This document shows positions 59,112 to 64,000 of a stretch of DNA of 64,000 nt, piece by piece (position 1 is the stretch's first letter; each line of letters opens with the position of its first letter). The notes under the pieces are model-generated. The model was not told the origin of the DNA and ran no database searches. It worked only from the letters and a program-made list of their open reading frames with translations. Source of the stretch: JBFLVU01 sp037444825 (GTDB taxonomy: Bacteria; Acidobacteriota; UBA4820; DSQY01); NCBI GenBank assembly GCA_037444825.1, contig JBBILR010000015.1, forward strand, positions 1-64,000, given 5' to 3'. The translations under genes were made by a program, and so were the position numbers.

Positions 59112-60389
59112 TCAGTCGAGCAGGGAGAGGAGCGTCTCGAAGAAGCTTGGAAAGGACTTGGCCACGCAGGAAGGCTCCCGCACGAGGAGGCCGGGAACCC
59201 ACAGGCCCGTGACGGCGAAGGCCATGGCCATGCGGTGGTCGCCGCGGGGATCGAGGGTGGCCCCGCGGCTCGGCCGGAGGGGGTGGACGCGCAGGTCGTT
59301 TCCCGAGGCCTCCAGCCGCCCCCCCAGCGCCCCCACCCCCTGGGAGAGGACCTCCAGGCGGTCGCTCTCCTTGTGCCGGAGGTGGGCTACCCCCCGAAGG
59401 AGCGAGGGCTCGGGGGCCCGGAGGGCCACCGCCACCAGGGGAGGCACCAGGTCCGGCACCTCCCCCACCTCCGCCTCCAGGCCCCGGCGGGGGTAACCCC
59501 GGACGGTGGTGCCCTCCTTCCCCGTCCCCACCGAGACCCCCATGGCCCCCAGGAACCGGGGAAAGCGGGCGTCGCCCTGGAGGAGGCCGGGGCCCACGCC
59601 GGAGACCGTCACCTCCCCGCCGGTGACCGCGGCGGCGGCGAAGAGGAAGGCCGCCGCCGAGGCGTCGGGCTCCACCTCCACGGCGGCGGGCCGGTAGACG
59701 CCCGGCCGGACGAAAAAAGAACCGCCCTTTCGTTCCACGGCCACGCCGAAGCGCTCCATGAGGGCCGCCGTCAGCTCGGCGTAGGGGGCCGAGACCAGCC
59801 TACGCGCCGTCACCGCCAGGGGTCCCTCCGCCAGCGGCGCCCCCAACAGGATCCCCGAAAGGAACTGGCTACTCGTCTCTCCGGGAACCTCCACCTCGCC
59901 CCCCCGCCAACGCCTCCCCTGGATCTCCACAGGGGCGTGGCCCTCCTCGGAGAGGAAGCGGACGGCGGCCCCCAGCGACTCGAGGGGGGGCTGGAGGTCG
60001 TGGAGGGGACGGCGCCGGAGCTGCTCCTCCCCGTCCAGCCGGAAGGTCCCCTCCCCCGCCCCGGCCAGCGCCGCCGCCAGGCGCAGCGTCGTTCCCGACG
60101 CCCCGCAGAGCAGCGTCTCCGGAACCGCCGCAAAGGGTCCCCCCCGTCCCCGGATCCGGACCCAGCCCCCCCCTTCCTCCTCGAGGGGGATGCCCAGGGT
60201 TTCCAGTACCTTTCGCGTGGCCTCCACGTCCTGGGAATCGGGCAGGGGGCCCACCCGGGAGGTTCCCCGGGCCAGGGCCGCCAGAAACAGCGCCCGATGG
60301 GCCACGGACTTGGAGGGGGGGACCTCCGCCTGGCCCCGGACCTTTCGGCCCGAGGGGACGGGAAAGGGGTCGGGCAGGACGGGGGACAG
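59112..60389 (-). CDS. aroA: EPSP synthase, apparent CTG start
   Basis: AroA joins shikimate 3-phosphate and phosphoenolpyruvate in the chorismate pathway. It has VPPSKSVAHRALFLAALARG (catalytic Lys), LLCGASGTTLRL, PGETSSQFLSGILL, and a C-terminal LRHKESDRLEVL with DHRMAMAFAV. The conserved PPSKS lies upstream of every ATG, GTG and TTG of the frame, the first being GTG 60305. CTG at 60389 stands exactly five bases after GGAGG (60395-60399). It gives a protein of 425 residues, the normal size. I therefore call CTG the start. It lies ten bases after the smpB stop codon. Confidence 0.88.
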   Translation of the reverse strand: MSPVLPDPFPVPSGRKVRGQAEVPPSKSVAHRALFLAALARGTSRVGPLPDSQDVEATRKVLETLGIPLEEEGGGWVRIRGRGGPFAAVPETLLCGASGTTLRLAAALAGAGEGTFRLDGEEQLRRRPLHDLQPPLESLGAAVRFLSEEGHAPVEIQGRRWRGGEVEVPGETSSQFLSGILLGAPLAEGPLAVTARRLVSAPYAELTAALMERFGVAVERKGGSFFVRPGVYRPAAVEVEPDASAAAFLFAAAAVTGGEVTVSGVGPGLLQGDARFPRFLGAMGVSVGTGKEGTTVRGYPRRGLEAEVGEVPDLVPPLVAVALRAPEPSLLRGVAHLRHKESDRLEVLSQGVGALGGRLEASGNDLRVHPLRPSRGATLDPRGDHRMAMAFAVTGLWVPGLLVREPSCVAKSFPSFFETLLSLLD

Positions 60390-60399
60390 GGCCGCCTCC

Positions 60400-60873
60400 T
60401 CACGACCGCTCGCGCAGGGAGCGTTCCTGCTCGCGGTCCAGGTCCTTCGCCTTCAGCGCCTCCCGCTTGTCGTAGACCTTCTTCCCCTTGCCCAGCCCCA
60501 GCTCCACCTTCACCTTCCCCTTCTTGAAGTACACCCGGATGGGGACCAAGGTGAGCCCCTTCTCCTCCACCCGTCCCCGGAGCTTGTCCAGCTCCTTTCG
60601 GTGGAGGAGGAGCTTGCGCCGGCGGAGGGGGTCCACGGGGGTGAGGGCCTCGTGGGTGTGGTGGGCGTAGGGGGCGATGTGGCACTGGTGGAGCCAGGCC
60701 TCCCCTTTCTCCACGGTGGCGTAGGCGTCCTTGAGCTGGATCTTCCCCGCCCGGATGGACTTCACTTCCGGGCCCAAAAGGACGATGCCCGCCTCGAAGC
60801 GCTCCAGGATCTCGTACAGGAAAAAGGCCTGGCGGTTTCGGGCGGCCTCCTTCACCGGGCCTTCGGCGCTCAA
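60400..60873 (-). CDS. smpB: SsrA-binding protein SmpB
   Basis: SmpB brings tmRNA to stalled ribosomes. The 157-residue protein has NRQAFFLYEILERFEAGIVL, GPEVKSIRAGKIQLKDAYA, HIAPY and the basic tail GKGKKVYDKREALKAKDLDRE. The TTG start overlaps the anti-sigma stop (TTGA). A GTG six codons later is an alternative. The tmRNA gene itself is not in the window. Confidence 0.95.
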   Translation of the reverse strand: MSAEGPVKEAARNRQAFFLYEILERFEAGIVLLGPEVKSIRAGKIQLKDAYATVEKGEAWLHQCHIAPYAHHTHEALTPVDPLRRRKLLLHRKELDKLRGRVEEKGLTLVPIRVYFKKGKVKVELGLGKGKKVYDKREALKAKDLDREQERSLRERS

Positions 60874-61130
60874 CGCTTCTTCCCCCCTTCGGGACCGGGG
60901 ATGTGTCGCATGACGGCGTCCTTGAAGGTGGCGGGGACCCCTAAGACGGGAAGGGCGTCGAGGGTCTCCAGGAGACGGGCCATGGAAGCGTACTCCTCCC
61001 GGCAGGAGGGACAGGCGTCGAGGTGTTTTCGGATCTCCTCCGACTCCCCGGGGGAGAAGTCGTTCTCGATGAACCGGGGAAGGAGGGAAAGGATCCGGAT
61101 GCAGCGGGGGGAGGGCTTGGGGTCTTTCAT
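60870..61130 (-). CDS. zinc-finger anti-sigma factor
   Basis: An 86-residue ZAS-type protein with the HxxxCxxC signature HLDACPSCREE near residues 36-46. It has no transmembrane helix, so it is a cytoplasmic anti-sigma. It should bind the ECF sigma factor encoded 18 bases upstream and release it on redox or other stress. Zinc cysteines of this type often sense disulphide stress. ATG 61130 is the only in-frame start near the sigma gene. Confidence 0.82.
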   Translation of the reverse strand: MKDPKPSPRCIRILSLLPRFIENDFSPGESEEIRKHLDACPSCREEYASMARLLETLDALPVLGVPATFKDAVMRHIPGPEGGKKR

Positions 61131-61147
61131 GGCGCGTCCTTCTCCGC

Positions 61148-61723
61148 TCAGCGGAAGTCCTTGAGCCGTTCCATCAGGATCTGCCTCGCCCGGAAGATCC
61201 GGTTCTTCACCGTCCCGATGGGCATCCCGGTGATCTTCGCCATCTCCTCGTAGGACCGGAAGGCGAAGTGTCTGAGGAGAATGAGCTGCCGGTAGGAGGG
61301 GGGGAGGCCCGAAAGGGCCTTCTGAACCTCCACCAGCAGCATCTTGTTCTGGTACGCCTCCTGGGGGTTCAAGGTTGCGCTCTCCAGGGCCAGGTCCGGA
61401 AGGTCGGGGTTCTCCTCCCGCTCCTGGATGGAGGTGGTGGCCATCTTCTGCCGCCGGAGGTGGTCGATGGCGTGGTTTCCGGCGATCTTGTAGAGCCAGG
61501 TGGAGAACTTGTACTGCCCGTCGTACTTCCCCAGGCTCTCGTAGGCCTTCACGAAAACCTCCTGGCTCAGCTCCAGGGCCTCCTCGTAGTTGTGCACCAT
61601 GTGAAAGATGTAGGTGACGAGGCCCTTCTGGTACCGCTCCACCAGGTGGCCGAAGGCCTCCCGGTCCCCCTTCAGGACCGCCTCCACGACCTCGGCGTCG
61701 GTGAAAACCCGTGCGGGCGTCAT
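61148..61723 (-). CDS. ECF sigma factor (RpoE-like)
   Basis: A 191-residue sigma factor. Region 2 has SQEVFVKAYESLGKYDGQ and FSTWLYKIAGNHAIDHLRR. Region 4 has PPSYRQLILLRHFAFRSYEEMAKITGMPIGTVKNRIFRAR. It should direct RNA polymerase to stress promoters. It is transcribed from a TTGACC-17-CAGAAT promoter and is followed by its zinc-finger anti-sigma. I did not find an ECF-type GAAC promoter upstream of it. Confidence 0.95.
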   Translation of the reverse strand: MTPARVFTDAEVVEAVLKGDREAFGHLVERYQKGLVTYIFHMVHNYEEALELSQEVFVKAYESLGKYDGQYKFSTWLYKIAGNHAIDHLRRQKMATTSIQEREENPDLPDLALESATLNPQEAYQNKMLLVEVQKALSGLPPSYRQLILLRHFAFRSYEEMAKITGMPIGTVKNRIFRARQILMERLKDFR

Positions 61724-61740
61724 GGCCTCCCCTCGGGGCC

Positions 61741-61769
61741 ATTCTGGCCGCCCCTTCGGGACCGGTCAA
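61741..61769 (-). promoter_or_regulatory. promoter of the ECF sigma gene
   Basis: TTGACC (61764-61769) and CAGAAT (61741-61746) on the minus strand, with a 17-base spacer, 17 bases before the start codon. Confidence 0.6.
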
Positions 61770-61814
61770 GCGGGGGATGGGGGCCTGGAGATCCCCATCC
61801 CCGCCGCGGGGTGC

Positions 61815-61820
61815 TACCCT
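61815..61820 (+). promoter_or_regulatory. possible -10 of the YjbQ gene
   Basis: TACCCT lies 18 bases before the YjbQ ATG. No -35 is evident. Confidence 0.3.
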
Positions 61821-61838
61821 TCTTGGGGGGAGGAAGCC

Positions 61839-62258
61839 ATGAAGTCTCACCGCGAGACCCTCACGCTGGAGACGAAAAGCCGCCGGGCCTTCGTGAACAT
61901 CACCGAGGAGGTCCTAAGGATCCTCCGCCGGAGCGGAATCCGGGAAGGGCTGTGCCTCGTCAACGCCATGCACATCACCGCCAGCGTCTTCATCAACGAC
62001 GACGAGCCGGGGCTTCTGGAGGACTACGAGCGATGGCTGGAAGAGTTGGCCCCCCACGCCCCGGTCTCCCGCTACCTGCACAACCGCACGGGGGAGGACA
62101 ACGGGGACGCCCACCTCAAGCGCCAGGTCATGGGCCGTGAGGTGGTGGTGGCCGTCACCGGCGGCGAGCTGGACTTCGGCCCCTGGGAGCAGATCTTCTA
62201 CGGCGAGTTCGACGGGCGGAGGCCCAAACGGGTTCTGGTCAAGATCATCGGGGAGTGA
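61839..62258 (+). CDS. YjbQ/UPF0047 secondary thiamine-phosphate synthase-like protein
   Basis: A 139-residue protein with the UPF0047 signatures GLCLVNAMHITASVFINDDEPGLL and RTGEDNGDAHLKRQVMGREVVVAV, including the metal-binding histidines. E. coli YjbQ has weak thiamine-phosphate synthase activity, but the true role of the family is uncertain. The ATG follows GGAGGAAG and the gene is co-directional with the next one, three bases apart. Confidence 0.9.
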   Translation: MKSHRETLTLETKSRRAFVNITEEVLRILRRSGIREGLCLVNAMHITASVFINDDEPGLLEDYERWLEELAPHAPVSRYLHNRTGEDNGDAHLKRQVMGREVVVAVTGGELDFGPWEQIFYGEFDGRRPKRVLVKIIGE

Positions 62259-62261
62259 ACG

Positions 62262-62732
62262 GTGGCCCGCCCGGGAAAGGGAAAACGAAGACCGCCGCGA
62301 GGGCGGAAGCTCTCCCGCTTCGACCTTTCCCGGCGCGGGGAGATCGTTCTCGCCGCCGTGGGCGCCCTTCTTCTGGCCGCCGCCGCCGCCCTCCTCTGGG
62401 TGTTCCTCTTCCCCCGCCTCCGGGGAGAGGGCGCCGACAGGAAAGCCCAACGGGAACGGGAGGCCGCGCGGGTGGAGGCCCTTTGGAACGAGGCCCGCCG
62501 CTCCGGCCTCGTCCTCCGGACCGACGAGGCACGGGAGGAGATCGTGGTCTCCCCGGAGGCGTGGGAGGCCCTCCTCCCCCCGGCCCGGCGGTCCACCGCG
62601 GCGGCCGCCGCCTCCCACTTCGGATGGGCCCGCTGCTTCGTGCGGGACGGGAAGACCGGCCGGATCCTCGGGTGGACCGACCGGAACGGCGAGTTTTTCA
62701 TCCCCCGGCCCCGGCCGGAGGAACGCCGATGA
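62262..62732 (+). CDS. single-pass membrane hypothetical protein
   Basis: A 156-residue protein with a very basic N-terminus (about residues 1-25), one helix (VLAAVGALLLAAAAALLWVF) and a soluble C-terminal domain ending GWTDRNGEFFIPRPRP. The basic side predicts an N-in orientation. No family is recognised. The start is GTG three bases after the YjbQ stop. It converges on the next gene with seven bases between the stops. Confidence 0.65.
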   Translation: MARPGKGKRRPPRGRKLSRFDLSRRGEIVLAAVGALLLAAAAALLWVFLFPRLRGEGADRKAQREREAARVEALWNEARRSGLVLRTDEAREEIVVSPEAWEALLPPARRSTAAAAASHFGWARCFVRDGKTGRILGWTDRNGEFFIPRPRPEERR

Positions 62733-62739
62733 AGCCGGT

Positions 62740-63336
62740 TCAAGCCCCGGAACCGAAAAAGGTCCGGCCCAGCTCCCGGGCCCTCCGGAGAAAACCCCGC
62801 CGCCTCTCCTCGGAAGCCTCCGTGAGGCCGTGGAAGATCTCCAGTTTGACGGTCTTCACGCCGCACATCTTCAGGGTCCAGTCCACCAGCACCCGCTTCA
62901 TGGGCCGGTGGAAGCCGAAGGTGCGGTAGAGGAGGGAGGAAGCCCCGGCGGTGCAGAGGACCAGGGCCTTTCCGTGGCGGAGAAGACCCTCCACCCGCCC
63001 CCCGGGGAGGAACCGAAAGGCGAAGTCCTGGAAGAGGACCCGGTCGATGAAGCCCTTCATCAGCGCCGGCGGCCCGAACCAGTACACCGGGAAGACGAAG
63101 GCGAGGCCCGAGGCGGCGCGCACCCGCTCCTGGTGAGCGCGCACCGCCGGGTCCGGCGTTCCCCCCTCCGCCACCCGGAGGTCCCCGGCCGTCATCTCGG
63201 GCCGGAACCCCTCGGCGTGCAGATCCAGCAGGTCCACCTCGTGGCCCGCGTCCTTCAGACCTTCCGAGAGGGCCTTTGCCACGGCGTGGTTGAAGGAGGA
63301 GGGGTCGGGGTGGGCCAGGACCAGGAGGATTCGCAT
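62740..63336 (-). CDS. flavodoxin-fold NAD(P)H:quinone oxidoreductase-like protein
   Basis: A 198-residue flavoprotein of the KefF/MdaB/NQO family. It has LLVLAHPDPSSFNHAVAKAL at the start, FVFPVYWFGPPALMKGFIDRV near residue 82, and a glycine-containing loop near VLCTAGASS. It should reduce quinones or similar acceptors by two electrons. Kef channel genes are not nearby, so a KefF role is not supported. Confidence 0.88.
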   Translation of the reverse strand: MRILLVLAHPDPSSFNHAVAKALSEGLKDAGHEVDLLDLHAEGFRPEMTAGDLRVAEGGTPDPAVRAHQERVRAASGLAFVFPVYWFGPPALMKGFIDRVLFQDFAFRFLPGGRVEGLLRHGKALVLCTAGASSLLYRTFGFHRPMKRVLVDWTLKMCGVKTVKLEIFHGLTEASEERRRGFLRRARELGRTFFGSGA

Positions 63337-63357
63337 GGGCTTCCTCCCCCCGCGCCG

Positions 63358-63915
63358 TCAGGGAACCGCGGGGGGGTCCGCCGAGGCGAGGAAGGCCTGG
63401 AGGTCCCGGGCCGCGCGCCGGAGGCAGACCTCCGCCGCCCGGCGGGGGCTTTCCACCAGGTGGCGGCGGCCCCGCACCGACACGGCGGCCGCGTAGAGGG
63501 CCCTCCCCGATTCGTCCTCCACCCGAACCAGGAGGTCGGCGTCCACCCAGGTGCGGCGGCGCGGCTCCTCGCCCCCGGGGAGGAAGGCGGGAGGCGCCGG
63601 GGAAATGGGCCCCGACGCGGGAGTGCCGGAGGAAGAGACCCCCAGAGAGAGGGCGGCCGCGGGCCGGGGCTCCCGCACCGACAGCCGGAGCACCAGGCGT
63701 CCCGGCCCCCCGCCCGGGGGCAGGAAGGGGGAAAAGAGCTCCCGGGCCCGCTGGCCCAGAAACGGTTCCAGGGCGGGGTCGTCGGTGCGGACGGAAAGGG
63801 AAAAGGCCTCCACCCGCCGAACCGCGCGTGGGTCGAGGCCCGGTTCCCGCCGAACGGAGGCACAGGAAAGTCCCAGGGCGAGGAGCCCCGCAACGATAGC
63901 GGAAGTCGTTTTCAC
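63358..63915 (-). CDS. hypothetical lipoprotein
   Basis: A 185-residue protein with a signal peptide and the lipobox LGLSC, acylated cysteine at residue 18. The mature part is a mixed domain with VLRLSVREPRPAAALSLGV and a serine/proline loop, ending with a helix (AEVCLRRAARDLQAFL). No family is recognised. The start is GTG overlapping the stop of the gene upstream (GTGA). Confidence 0.7.
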   Translation of the reverse strand: MKTTSAIVAGLLALGLSCASVRREPGLDPRAVRRVEAFSLSVRTDDPALEPFLGQRARELFSPFLPPGGGPGRLVLRLSVREPRPAAALSLGVSSSGTPASGPISPAPPAFLPGGEEPRRRTWVDADLLVRVEDESGRALYAAAVSVRGRRHLVESPRRAAEVCLRRAARDLQAFLASADPPAVP

Positions 63916-64000
63916 GGCGCCGCCTCCACCGGGACGTGCCGCGTCTTCTTGGCTATGGCCTCCCGGATGGCGGGAAGGGCCCTCCGGGCCGCCTCCTCCC
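63912..64000 (-). CDS. partial gene at window edge, C-terminal 29 residues
   Basis: The frame on the minus strand runs in from the edge and ends with TGA at 63912. Only the end is visible (ARRALPAIREAIAKKTRHVP and a few more residues). The GTGA overlap with the lipoprotein suggests a co-translated upstream gene. No function can be given. Confidence 0.5.
   Translation of the reverse strand, partial: EEAARRALPAIREAIAKKTRHVPVEAAP

Noticed and set aside
59112..60305. GTG 60305 as the start of aroA
   Set aside because: It would delete the PPSKS segment with the catalytic lysine and leave the protein about 28 residues short.

Overview
The window is GC-rich (about 70% by eye), densely packed, and almost entirely housekeeping chromosome. 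The genes point to a Gram-negative bacterium. There are two outer-membrane porins, a BamD-like lipoprotein, a LapA-LapB-like regulator, a heptose-7-phosphate kinase and a type IV minor-pilin operon. Quinone and haem genes (ubiE/menG-type methyltransferase, hemX-hemA-hemC-hemD) suggest a respiratory, menaquinone-type lifestyle. This mix, with gliding-type ABC genes and a microcompartment gene, would fit Acidobacteriota or a related deep lineage. That placement is inference, since there is no rRNA in the window. I see no rRNA, tRNA, IS element, prophage or CRISPR array.

Layout: 1-277 holds two and a half copies of an exact 111-bp tandem repeat. 328-5002 is an operon of a PASTA protein, rpe, a thioesterase, a BamD-like lipoprotein and an OPT transporter. 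5007-8619 carries a TPR protein and two convergent porins. 8939-14994 (minus strand) is the minor-pilin and PilY1 operon. 15172-19769 holds a BMC shell protein and a microcompartment-type aldehyde dehydrogenase, then a GMC oxidoreductase and a flippase-like membrane protein. 19773-26244 has pyk, a divergent SHMT-like gene, thyX and polA. 26322-31714 (minus strand) has an FHA protein, mnmA and the haem genes. 31854-37568 runs from rplU-rpmA-obgE-nadD-rsfS through a degenerate sigma54-type ATPase to rlmH, a DksA-like gene and a LapA-LapB fusion. 37576-47538 (minus strand) has trmJ, mltG, ruvX, ubiE, rfaE1, an auxiliary-protein ABC transporter set and an RluA-type synthase. 47642-54752 has hsp20, mutS, glnA, an undescribed small transcription unit, udg and coaBC. 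54757-64000 has aspS, hisS, a membrane GGDEF protein, aroA, smpB, an ECF sigma/anti-sigma pair, a YjbQ protein, and a quinone-reductase-like and a lipoprotein gene.

Translation is tightly coupled. Many neighbours overlap as ATGA, GTGA or TTGA, and non-ATG starts are common. Promoters fall into two visible classes: TTGACN-17-TANNNT, and an extended -10 of the form GTGGTANNNT without a clear -35. Sequence oddities worth attention are the aroA gene that seems to start at CTG, a DNA polymerase I with an erased proofreading site, an AAA+ regulator that lost Walker B and GAFTGA, a LapA-LapB fusion, the partial microcompartment locus, and a 250-nt unit with near-consensus promoter and terminator that encodes either a 62-residue protein or an sRNA.
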